The position numbers and the translations under genes were made by a program. The notes beneath the pieces are model-generated. The model was not told the DNA's origin and searched no databases. It saw only the letters and a program-made list of their open reading frames with translations. A stretch of DNA of 5,547 nt, from the NCBI GenBank assembly GCA_030040475.1, contig JASHTQ010000051.1, positions 1-5,547 of the forward strand. The letters run 5' to 3'. This DNA comes from Streptosporangiaceae bacterium (GTDB taxonomy: Bacteria; Actinomycetota; Actinomycetes; Streptosporangiales; Streptosporangiaceae). Positions 1 to 5,390 of the stretch are shown in pieces; position 1 is the first letter of the stretch; every line of letters starts with the position of its first letter.

Positions 1-39
1 GCCCTGGTTAATCGCAGCCCTGGTTAATCGCAGCCCTGG
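1..39. repeat. 16-bp tandem repeat across the marP stop codon
   Basis: The unit GCCCTGGTTAATCGCA occurs at 1-16 and 17-32, followed by a partial third copy GCCCTGG at 33-39. On the minus strand the copy at 17-32 contains the last two codons (Cys, Asp) and the TAA stop of the protease gene. The copy at 1-16 lies after the stop, so it does not change the protein. The array may continue to the left of the window. It looks like a recent slippage or duplication event, or the start of a longer array; a function is not visible. Confidence 0.9.
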
Positions 40-1220
40 GTCGAGACGGGCGTGGTGTCCTGCTCGCCGGCCCTGGCGTCCGCGGACACCTCGGACGCGG
101 TCAGCGCGAAGCCGGTGTCGGAGACGCCGACCGCCGCGGCGAACACCACCCCGTCGACGGTGCCGTCGGGGGAAAGCAGCGGGCCGCCCGAGTTGCCCGA
201 TTCGACATTCGCCCTGATCTCGTAGATCTGGCGGGTCACCGTGCTCGTCTGGTAGATGTTCGGGCCCTGCGCGGTCTGCACGCCGCCGATCCTCGCCGAC
301 ACGGTAACCAGGCTCGCGGCGTCCAGCGGGTACCCGGCGACCACCGCGTCGTCGCCCGGATGGGCCTGGCTCGCGAACGCCAGCGGCGCCAGGTCGAGCC
401 CGGGCACGTACAGGACGGCCACGTCCACCTGCGGGTCGTAGAACACGACCGTGGCCCGGAGCTGCTGGCCCGTCGTGGTGGTGACCGTCTGGCTCTGCGT
501 CACCCCGGCCACCACGTGGGCGTTGGTGAGGACGTGCTGCGGCGAGATGACGAATCCGGAGCCCTCGATGGAACGCGAGCAGCTGGGCGCGATCCCCTGC
601 ACCTTCACCACCCGGCTGCGGGCGGCGAGGAATCCCGGGCTGTAGAGCACTGCCGGGTCCGGGGCCGGGATGGCCAGGATGCGCTCCTCGCCGATCCCGC
701 TGAACACCTCGGCGTAGGTGCTGTTGCTCGTCAGCAGCCTGCGGAAGTCCGAGAAGGCCGTCTTGGCGGGCGAGGGCATGAACCTGTCCAGGGTCTGCAG
801 CACCAGCGAGTTGTTCACCTGCTGGTCCACCACCGGGAAGGGGGACTGGCTGAGCACCGACCCGACGACCCACGCGATCAGCAGCACCGAGACGATGCTG
901 ACCGCGGAACCGCCGATCGAGTCGAGCGTCGTCGCCGAGCGCCAGGTCACCGTCGAGCGCATCGCCGCGCCGATCGAGGAGGCAACGAACTGCCCGATCA
1001 CGGCGAAGCTCACCAGCAAGACCACGGCCACGACGTCCTGCTGGGTCTGACCGCCGACCAGCGCCCTGGCGATGCTCGGGCCGAATTCCGCGCCGAGCAC
1101 CGCGCCGCCGACGAACCCGAAGAAGCTGAGCACGCCGACGATGAAGCCCTGCCGGTACCCCGAGACCGCGAACGCGGCGACCACCACTATCAAGATGAGG
1201 TCGAGCACATCACCGCGCAC
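24..1220 (-). CDS. marP: MarP-type membrane-anchored periplasmic serine protease
   Basis: The 398-residue protein joins a CvpA-like membrane domain (four hydrophobic segments near 5-22, 25-46, 60-82 and 102-124) to a chymotrypsin-fold protease (about 200-385). The triad is visible as H235 in TNAHV, D266 in DPQVDVAVL and S344 in SGNSGGP. C214 and C397 match the disulfide pair of M. tuberculosis MarP (Rv3671c), whose length is nearly identical. In mycobacteria MarP is needed for acid and oxidative stress resistance and cleaves the peptidoglycan hydrolase RipA; the same role here is inferred. The start is GTG at 1220 with GAGG only 2 bases upstream. GTG at 1208 (codon 5) is 14 bases from that GAGG and is an alternative. 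The gene follows the Nudix gene by 69 bases and is probably cotranscribed. Its final codons lie in a 16-bp tandem repeat. Family assignment is firm; the substrate is unknown. Confidence 0.94.
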   Translation of the reverse strand: MRGDVLDLILIVVVAAFAVSGYRQGFIVGVLSFFGFVGGAVLGAEFGPSIARALVGGQTQQDVVAVVLLVSFAVIGQFVASSIGAAMRSTVTWRSATTLDSIGGSAVSIVSVLLIAWVVGSVLSQSPFPVVDQQVNNSLVLQTLDRFMPSPAKTAFSDFRRLLTSNSTYAEVFSGIGEERILAIPAPDPAVLYSPGFLAARSRVVKVQGIAPSCSRSIEGSGFVISPQHVLTNAHVVAGVTQSQTVTTTTGQQLRATVVFYDPQVDVAVLYVPGLDLAPLAFASQAHPGDDAVVAGYPLDAASLVTVSARIGGVQTAQGPNIYQTSTVTRQIYEIRANVESGNSGGPLLSPDGTVDGVVFAAAVGVSDTGFALTASEVSADARAGEQDTTPVSTQGCD

Positions 1221-1241
1221 GACCTCAACGGTATAGGGTCC

Positions 1242-1258
1242 CGCCCACTCGGTGGGCG
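1242..1258. other. Short hairpin in the Nudix-marP spacer
   Basis: CGCCCAC and GTGGGCG form a perfect 7-bp stem with a 3-base loop in the 69-base gap between the Nudix stop and the marP start. There is no T-run after it on either strand, so it is not a convincing intrinsic terminator. It may be an attenuating or mRNA-processing structure, or chance in GC-rich DNA. A further weak 5-bp stem lies at 1276-1289. Confidence 0.4.
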
Positions 1259-1289
1259 CCCGCGGCGGTAGCCGGCCGGCACTCGCCGG

Positions 1290-1916
1290 TCACAGGTCGG
1301 TGACGACGGCAGCGTCCCAGGGGCGCTCCCAGCCGCCCGCGGCGAGCAGGCGGTCGACGATGCTGGCCGTGAAGCCCCAGATCAGCATTCCGCGGACGCG
1401 GAACGCGGGCGATAGGCGCCCGGCGGGCCCGCGCACGGTCAGCCGTGCGGCCGGGTCTGCCAGCTCCGCGACCGCGACTCGCTCCACCGCCGCCACCTCA
1501 CGCGGGTCGACGGGGGCCACCGCGCAGGGCTCCCGCCACCACGCCAGCACGGGGAGGACACGGAACCCGGTCCGCGCGATGAACAGCTCCGGCAGCGTCC
1601 CCACCACGTCGACGCCGCCCGGATCGAGGCCGACTTCCTCGGCGGCCTCGCGCAGCGCCGCCGCGACCGGCCCGGAGTCCGTGGCGTCGATCGCGCCGCC
1701 GGGAAAGGCAGGCTGGCCCGCGTGCAGCCGCAATCCCTCGCTGCGCTGGATCAGGAGCAGGTCGGGACCGTCCGCGCCCTGGGCGAACAGCACCAGCACG
1801 GCCGACGGCCTGCCTCCGCTGGCGGGCGGCAGGACCATCGGGTCTACCTCCATCCGGGCTGCCTCCTGCGCCAGCTCGCGCAACCAGACGGGGACGGGCT
1901 CGCCACCCGGGGTCAC
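1290..1916 (-). CDS. Nudix hydrolase, CoA diphosphatase family (NudL/YeaB-like)
   Basis: The 208-residue cytoplasmic protein belongs to the Nudix branch that cleaves coenzyme A and its derivatives to 3'-phospho-ADP and 4'-phosphopantetheine. The CoA-family signature R-S-x3-R-x3-G-x3-F-P-G-G is complete: R58-S59, R63, G67, F71-P-G-G74. The Nudix helix follows as REAAEEVGL at 89-97, with E90, E93 and E94 as metal ligands. The segment between the GG pair and R89 is one residue longer than the textbook Nudix box, and D80 stands near the usual first Glu, as in the CoA family. The GTG start at 1916 shares GTGA with the nth stop, so translation is probably coupled to nth. The homologue in M. tuberculosis (Rv3672c) lies in the same cluster. 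Substrate is inferred from the signature; related Nudix substrates cannot be excluded. Confidence 0.9.
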   Translation of the reverse strand: MTPGGEPVPVWLRELAQEAARMEVDPMVLPPASGGRPSAVLVLFAQGADGPDLLLIQRSEGLRLHAGQPAFPGGAIDATDSGPVAAALREAAEEVGLDPGGVDVVGTLPELFIARTGFRVLPVLAWWREPCAVAPVDPREVAAVERVAVAELADPAARLTVRGPAGRLSPAFRVRGMLIWGFTASIVDRLLAAGGWERPWDAAVVTDL

Positions 1917-2620
1917 GAGAACGGGCCGGGTTTGACGAGCTTCGCCGCGATCTGCGGATCGGTAGGGCCTTCACCGTAGGACGGGCACAGCCGGGCCAGC
2001 CCGCAGGCGCCGCAGGCGGGGCGGCGGGCGTGGCAGACCCGGCGGCCGTGCCAGATCATCCGCTGGGAGAGATCCGTCCAGTCGCGGCGCGGGATCAGCG
2101 CGGCCACCTCGGCCTCGACCTTCTCCGGATCCGTGCTCGTGGTCCAGCCGAACCTGCGGGCCAGCCGCCCGAAGTGCGTGTCGACGGTGATACCGGGGAT
2201 GCCGAAGGCGTTCCCGAGCACCACGTTCGCGGTCTTCCTGCCGACGCCAGGCAGCGTGACCAGGTCGCGAAGCCGCGGCGGCACCTCGCCGCCGAACCGC
2301 TCGCAGAGCGCCCGCCCGAGGCCGATGAGGCTGTTCGTCTTCGCGTGGTAGAAACCGGTCGACTGGATGATCTTCTCCAGCTCGTCGCGGTCGGCCGCCG
2401 CGTAGTCCGCCGCGGTCGGGTACCTGGAGAACAGGATCGGCGTGACCATGTTCACCCGCTTGTCCGTGGTCTGCGCGGACAGGATGGTCGCGACCAGGAG
2501 CTCGAGCGGCGTGCGGAAGTTCAGCTCGGTGTGCGCGTCGGGATAGAGCAGGGCCAGCTCCCTGTCGATCCTGCGGGCGCGCCTGACCAGCGCGGTATGC
2601 GAAGCGGGCTCAGCGGTCAC
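1913..2620 (-). CDS. nth: Endonuclease III (DNA glycosylase/AP lyase)
   Basis: This 235-residue base-excision repair enzyme removes oxidised pyrimidines and nicks at abasic sites by beta-elimination. The helix-hairpin-helix motif LPGVGRKTA (123-131) contains the catalytic lysine K129. The catalytic aspartate is D147 in TVDTH. The 4Fe-4S loop C196-x6-C203-x2-C206-x5-C212 has exact family spacing. The N-terminal [13 protein letters not shown] segment (41-53) is also typical. The protein is full length, slightly longer than the E. coli enzyme (211 residues) because of extra residues at the N-terminus and after the cluster. The start is GTG at 2620. No Shine-Dalgarno sequence is present, but a TANNNT hexamer lies 6 bases upstream. 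The stop overlaps the Nudix start by 4 bases, and the sigma factor gene ends 39 bases upstream. Identification is very secure. Confidence 0.97.
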   Translation of the reverse strand: MTAEPASHTALVRRARRIDRELALLYPDAHTELNFRTPLELLVATILSAQTTDKRVNMVTPILFSRYPTAADYAAADRDELEKIIQSTGFYHAKTNSLIGLGRALCERFGGEVPPRLRDLVTLPGVGRKTANVVLGNAFGIPGITVDTHFGRLARRFGWTTSTDPEKVEAEVAALIPRRDWTDLSQRMIWHGRRVCHARRPACGACGLARLCPSYGEGPTDPQIAAKLVKPGPFS

Positions 2621-2626
2621 CGTTCA

Positions 2627-2632
2627 AGCTTA
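2627..2632 (-). promoter_or_regulatory. Putative -10 hexamer for leaderless nth transcript
   Basis: Minus-strand TAAGCT fits the actinobacterial TANNNT -10 pattern and is followed by 6 bases (TGAACG) and then the GTG start of nth. That places the expected transcription start at or beside the start codon. No convincing -35 element is seen 16-18 bases upstream, and no ribosome binding site exists. The 39-base spacer also holds the 8-base palindrome GGGCGCCC (2634-2641). Confidence 0.4.
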
Positions 2633-2659
2633 GGGCGCCCGCCAGGCTGGACGCCCAGG

Positions 2660-4372
2660 TTAGATGCTGAGCCGCAGCCGCACTTCGAACGACGAGGGCG
2701 CGTTCGGCGCCACCGACGGCGCGGGGGACGCGGACAGCGTGCCCCTGGCGGGAGACGGCGATGCGGACGGGGACGGGGACGGGGACACCGGGACCTTGGG
2801 CGGCGGCGTCGAGGAGGTCGCCGAAGGCGACGCGGACGGCGATCCGGACTTCGGCGCGGACGGGGAGGGGGAAGCAGCCGGGTGGGCCGGCCGGGAGGAC
2901 CAGCTCACGCCGATCGCCTGATCCGCGGCCCCGACCGGATCGATGTACACGGCTCCGGTTCCGCCGGTGCCCATGACCCGGCGCACCGTCACCACCAGCG
3001 TGATGCTCTGCCGTGACCGGAGCGTTCCCCGGTAGCGGCTCAGCGTCAGCTGCTTCGACGTGGTGGTCGCCGACCAGTCCACCGGCCCGCCGAGGACGGT
3101 CACCGAGATCGACCCCATGCTGCCCCCGCCGAGCGCCAGGTGCCCCGACGTCACGGTCAGGTTGCCGGTGCCCGCAGGCCCCGCCCCCGAGGGGCCTGCG
3201 GGCGCCGGCGCCGATGACCACACCGGAGTCGGCCTCGAGCCCCTCGCGGGTCCCGCATAGCCGCCCGGCTTCCCGGTCGCGCCGGGTGCCGGGGACGTCT
3301 TGATGATGATGGGGACGCTGACCGCCGGCCCGCCGCCTGGCGGCCGCGGCGTCGCGCCCCCCGACGGTGACGCCGCCACGACGGCCGAGCCCCGGCCCGC
3401 GCTGTTGATGTCCGACCCGCCGAGCAGGAAGGCGGTCGTCATCAGCGCCGCCACCGCGATTCCCGCCGCTACCGGGAGAAACGCTCCGGTCATGACCGCG
3501 CCGACCCGCTGATCGTCGGCGGGCCGCTGCGCGGCACGCGGCGAGCGCGGTGCGGCCGGCGCCTGCCGCGCCGCCGTCACCGCGGTCACGGGGAATCCCG
3601 ATCCGGCAAGCACGGGCGCCCTGGTCACGGCGAATTCCCGGTAACCGGACAGCCTGGGATCGGCGAAGAAGCCGAGCACCCCGGCCCGCGCTCCGGCCGG
3701 CAGCGTCGGGTCGGGAAGCAGGCCGAAGACGCGTTCCGCGGAGACGCTGCGGGGCAGGTTCGGCCCGCACACCGGGCAGCTCGCGGCGTGCTGCAGCACG
3801 CGTTCCCGCAGCTCGGGCGTTACGGTGCCGGTCCAGCCCTGCATTACCCCGGCGCGGTCAGGACAGTCGTGGCTGCCCGAGGCGATCAGGATCTCGGTGC
3901 CGAGCGCCTGCTGCAGGCTTTGCCTGGCCCGGCTCAGCAGCGCCCGGACGTCCTCGGGCGGCAGGCCGAGCACCAGGCTCAGGTCGACCTGGTGCCTGCA
4001 GGCCAGGTCGAGGGCCTCGCGCTCGGCGGGCGCCAGGCTCAGCGTCGCGTTCCACGCCACCAGCCTCGCCTCGGCATCGGCCTGGCTCGGCCTGGCCGGC
4101 GGCTCGTCGGCCCGCGCCACCGGACGGCGGCGCCTGCATTCCGCCCTGGCCAGCGAGTAAAGCCACGGCCCGAGCAATTCGGCGTCGGCTAGCCGCGCTA
4201 TGTTCGCGGTAGCCACGCTGAGCGTGTCGCGGAGCGCCATCTGGGCGATTTCGCGACTCCTCAGCATGCCCCAGCAATACCGGAAGAGCCGTTCGCCGTA
4301 AACGTCGAAAAGATCGGCCAGCGCCCCTGCTGATCTCGCTCGCAAGGCGTTGACGAGCTGCTGGTCATGCAT
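2660..4372 (-). CDS. ECF-type sigma factor fused to zinc motif, membrane helix and outer beta domain
   Basis: From ATG 4372 the product is 570 residues. Region sigma2 lies at about 6-83 (LVNALRARSAGALADLF ... RYCW ... WLYSLARAECRRRR) and the sigma4 helix-turn-helix at 111-158. Next comes a zinc-binding anti-sigma-like motif, H195-x3-C199-x2-C202, with H168 and C170 upstream as possible extra ligands. One transmembrane helix (about 293-318) leads to a Pro/Gly-rich linker (325-401), a BACON/Ig-like beta domain (402-493, with VDWSATTTSKQLTLS and a closing IGVSWS) and a Ser/Pro tail (494-570). This implies a membrane-tethered transcription factor that carries its own inhibitory module and an outer sensor or wall-contacting part; how it is released is unknown. 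TTG at 4417 would add 15 residues. ATG 4372 is preferred because family N-termini begin just before LVNALRAR and because TACCTT lies 7 bases upstream. Actinobacterial ECF groups with C-terminal extensions are known. Confidence 0.85.
   Translation of the reverse strand: MHDQQLVNALRARSAGALADLFDVYGERLFRYCWGMLRSREIAQMALRDTLSVATANIARLADAELLGPWLYSLARAECRRRRPVARADEPPARPSQADAEARLVAWNATLSLAPAEREALDLACRHQVDLSLVLGLPPEDVRALLSRARQSLQQALGTEILIASGSHDCPDRAGVMQGWTGTVTPELRERVLQHAASCPVCGPNLPRSVSAERVFGLLPDPTLPAGARAGVLGFFADPRLSGYREFAVTRAPVLAGSGFPVTAVTAARQAPAAPRSPRAAQRPADDQRVGAVMTGAFLPVAAGIAVAALMTTAFLLGGSDINSAGRGSAVVAASPSGGATPRPPGGGPAVSVPIIIKTSPAPGATGKPGGYAGPARGSRPTPVWSSAPAPAGPSGAGPAGTGNLTVTSGHLALGGGSMGSISVTVLGGPVDWSATTTSKQLTLSRYRGTLRSRQSITLVVTVRRVMGTGGTGAVYIDPVGAADQAIGVSWSSRPAHPAASPSPSAPKSGSPSASPSATSSTPPPKVPVSPSPSPSASPSPARGTLSASPAPSVAPNAPSSFEVRLRLSI
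2765..2786. repeat. GGACGG hexanucleotide repeat in sigma gene tail
   Basis: Three GGACGG units plus GGAC on the plus strand encode part of the alternating Ser-Pro tail (about residues 529-536) of the sigma factor protein. Gain or loss of units would stay in frame and change the length of the extracytoplasmic stalk. Confidence 0.7.
3164..3209. repeat. Long inverted repeat (19-bp arms) inside the sigma gene
   Basis: Left arm 3164-3182 and right arm 3191-3209 are complementary at 18 of 19 positions, including 13 perfect base pairs next to the 8-base loop (GCCCGCAGGCCCC and GGGGCCTGCGGGC). The single mismatch is T/G on the plus strand, which would be a wobble pair in a plus-strand RNA and an A/C mismatch in the sense mRNA. 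It lies in the codons for the Ala/Pro/Gly linker (residues about 388-403) between the membrane helix and the beta domain. No T-run follows, so a terminator is unlikely. Confidence 0.8.
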
Positions 4373-4379
4373 GCCGAAA

Positions 4380-4385
4380 AAGGTA
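4380..4385 (-). promoter_or_regulatory. Putative -10 hexamer for leaderless sigma gene transcript
   Basis: Minus-strand TACCTT matches TANNNT and is followed by 7 bases and the ATG at 4372. There is no Shine-Dalgarno sequence before that ATG, so a leaderless transcript would explain the start. The -35 region is not recognisable. Confidence 0.35.
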
Positions 4386-4420
4386 GAGCAAACGCGTGCG
4401 CGCAGCCACCTATTCAATAA

Positions 4421-4448
4421 AACGAGCGCTTAAACTAGCACTATTTCC
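4421..4448 (-). promoter_or_regulatory. ECF-type promoter upstream of the sigma gene
   Basis: Minus-strand GGAAAT (4443-4448) and CGTT (4421-4424) are separated by 18 bases. This resembles the bipartite promoters of ECF sigma factors (GGAAC or GGGAAT, then CGTT or GTT, with spacing near 16-19). Transcription would begin near 4410-4416, leaving about 40 bases before the ATG at 4372. ECF genes are commonly autoregulated, so this is a reasonable target of the encoded factor itself. The region is much richer in A/T than the flanking genes. Confidence 0.45.
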
Positions 4449-4456
4449 GCTAGCAC
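4435..4456. repeat. CTAGCAC direct repeat around the ECF-type -35 element
   Basis: CTAGCAC occurs at 4435-4441 and 4450-4456, a 15-bp period, and the GGAAAT element lies between the copies. It could be an operator for a protein binding near the promoter, or chance. Confidence 0.45.
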
Positions 4457-4504
4457 ACGTAAACGCGCCAATAACTTACTCATGGCCAGTTCGGTGTACC
4501 TTTA

Positions 4505-4541
4505 TCCCGATATCGAGATGTACCCATTGCGGGTATCGGGA
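4505..4541 (-). terminator. Terminator-like inverted repeat between the phosphoribosyltransferase and sigma genes
   Basis: Arms TCCCGATA (4505-4512) and TATCGGGA (4534-4541) are perfect 8-bp complements. Inside them TACCC (4521-4525) and GGGTA (4531-4535) can form a competing small hairpin. The structure starts 3 bases after the stop of the phosphoribosyltransferase gene, as expected for a terminator or 3' end stabiliser. No U-run follows on the minus strand (TAAAGG), so an intrinsic terminator of the classic kind is not supported. An operator or attenuator role before the sigma gene is the alternative. Confidence 0.45.
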
Positions 4542-4544
4542 CAG

Positions 4545-5303
4545 TTATGCCTGATGCACGGCGCAGCTGGACGGATCGTAGGGCCGGACGGTCAGCCGGG
4601 CGGCGAACGAGCCGGCACCGGGATCGGCCGGGTTGACGTGCCGGCCAAGTAGCACGGTGGCAACGCGGCGTGCGCCGGCCAGTTTGAGGGACGCGGCGGC
4701 GGACTGCGCGCTGGCGCCGGAGACCCAGCTGTCGTCGAGCAGCAGGACGCTGGCTCCGGCTGCCGGGTGGCCGGCGACGAACCGGCCGACCCGGAGGTCG
4801 CGGCCCTGCTCGCCGGGGCGGATGGCCAGCGGGATCAGCGGCAGCCGCAGGTACGGCGAAACCAGCCTGAGCAGCGGGTGCGGACCCGGCCGGCCGGTCC
4901 CGGTCGGCACCACGGCGAGCAGGTCGGGTGATGACATGCCCGCGCACCGCCATACGCAGCCGCCGTGATCGTTGAGGAAGGCGAGCAGCAGGGCGCCGAG
5001 CACCGCCTGGGCGGCGGCGCTCGGCGCCGCCCAGGACTTGTAGCGCCACAGCGCGGCCGCGTAGTCCGTTCCCTTCACCGCGTAGCAGATGGGCACGACG
5101 GCGTCGGCGAGCAGACCGGGGCCGGCGCTCGCGGCGGCACCGCGCCGGTGCAGCCCGCACTGATAACACCGGGCGTACCCGGGTCGCACCGGCCCGCGGC
5201 ACACGACGCAGCTTGCCTGGCCGGCCGGCGGCGCGACCGGGTACAGCGGCATCGCCGACCGCAGCCGGAGCCGCAACCCATCCCACGCTGTGGACGCGGA
5301 CAT
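4545..5303 (-). CDS. ComF-like phosphoribosyltransferase domain protein with N-terminal zinc ribbon
   Basis: The 252-residue protein has a zinc ribbon C32-x2-C35-x10-C46-x2-C49 near its N-terminus. A ComF-like segment follows at about 71-110 (ICYAVKGTDYAAALWRYKSW). The PRPP-binding loop is VLLLDDSWVSGAS at 186-198, with acidic pair D190-D191. Canonical family members have DDVxTTGAT; here the TTG part is VSG, so catalysis is uncertain. ComF proteins act in DNA uptake in competent bacteria, and actinobacterial members mostly lack a known function. ATG 5303 has no Shine-Dalgarno sequence, but TAGCAT lies 6 bases upstream, which suggests a leaderless mRNA. ATG 5252 would give a protein 17 residues shorter that keeps all motifs. 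The sigma factor gene follows in the same orientation after 172 bases containing a hairpin and promoter elements. The domain call is firm and the function is open. Confidence 0.83.
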   Translation of the reverse strand: MSASTAWDGLRLRLRSAMPLYPVAPPAGQASCVVCRGPVRPGYARCYQCGLHRRGAAASAGPGLLADAVVPICYAVKGTDYAAALWRYKSWAAPSAAAQAVLGALLLAFLNDHGGCVWRCAGMSSPDLLAVVPTGTGRPGPHPLLRLVSPYLRLPLIPLAIRPGEQGRDLRVGRFVAGHPAAGASVLLLDDSWVSGASAQSAAASLKLAGARRVATVLLGRHVNPADPGAGSFAARLTVRPYDPSSCAVHQA

Positions 5304-5342
5304 GCGCCGATGCTACGGGCGGGCACCGACAAATCGGCGCAT
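5302..5342. promoter_or_regulatory. Perfect 10-bp inverted repeat overlapping the phosphoribosyltransferase start
   Basis: ATGCGCCGAT (5302-5311) and ATCGGCGCAT (5333-5342) are exact complements separated by 21 bases, giving a centre-to-centre distance of 31 bp, about three helical turns. One arm covers the start codon and the last base pairs of the -10-like hexamer. It may be a dimeric operator, or a hairpin hiding the start codon in longer transcripts. Confidence 0.6.
5310..5315 (-). promoter_or_regulatory. Putative -10 hexamer for leaderless phosphoribosyltransferase transcript
   Basis: Minus-strand TAGCAT fits TANNNT and is followed by 6 bases (CGGCGC) and the ATG at 5303, so transcription would begin at or next to the start codon. 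No -35 element is evident at the usual spacing. Confidence 0.45.
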
Positions 5343-5372
5343 CGTGGCCAGAGGACCGCGAGTCGCGCGCGG

Positions 5373-5390
5373 GTGTGACGCAGTTCACAC
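5373..5390. promoter_or_regulatory. CRP-type palindromic operator
   Basis: GTGTGACGCAGTTCACAC is a perfect palindrome with 6-base arms and a 6-base spacer, containing TGTGA-N6-TCACA exactly. This is the consensus bound by CRP-family regulators, including actinobacterial ones (M. tuberculosis Rv3676 and corynebacterial GlxR). Its centre is 78 bp upstream of the phosphoribosyltransferase start on one side. It is about 61 bp upstream of a possible plus-strand transcription start near 5443 on the other. Family binding is inferred from the motif; no CRP gene is in the window. Confidence 0.6.

Noticed and set aside
1231..1236. TATACC before marP as a -10 element.
   Set aside because: It lacks the final T of TANNNT, sits at the wrong distance for a leaderless start, and has no -35 partner; marP more likely depends on the upstream transcript.
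360..1271. A 303-codon open frame on the plus strand opposite the protease gene.
   Set aside because: Its product is Arg/His/Asp-rich low-complexity sequence of the kind produced opposite GC-rich genes, with no recognisable domain, while the minus strand encodes a complete MarP.
1671..1700. The Nudix box looked degenerate because the first Glu is missing and one residue is inserted.
   Set aside because: The same spacing with Asp is usual for the CoA-type Nudix family, and the R-E-x-x-E-E core and CoA signature are intact.
2030..3016. A 328-codon plus-strand frame opposite nth and the end of the sigma gene.
   Set aside because: It crosses two well-supported minus-strand genes and gives Arg/Gly-rich sequence without motifs.
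2610..3770. A 386-codon minus-strand frame overlapping the sigma gene in another frame.
   Set aside because: It is compositionally biased, overlaps nth, and conflicts with the sigma factor frame that shows clear domains.
4430..4483. A 17-codon minus-strand ORF (MSKLLARLRVLAEIVLV) in frame with, and just upstream of, the sigma gene.
   Set aside because: It has no ribosome binding site, uses rare TTA/TTG/CGT codons, and overlaps the ECF-type promoter. An ORF this short is expected by chance in A/T-rich spacer DNA.
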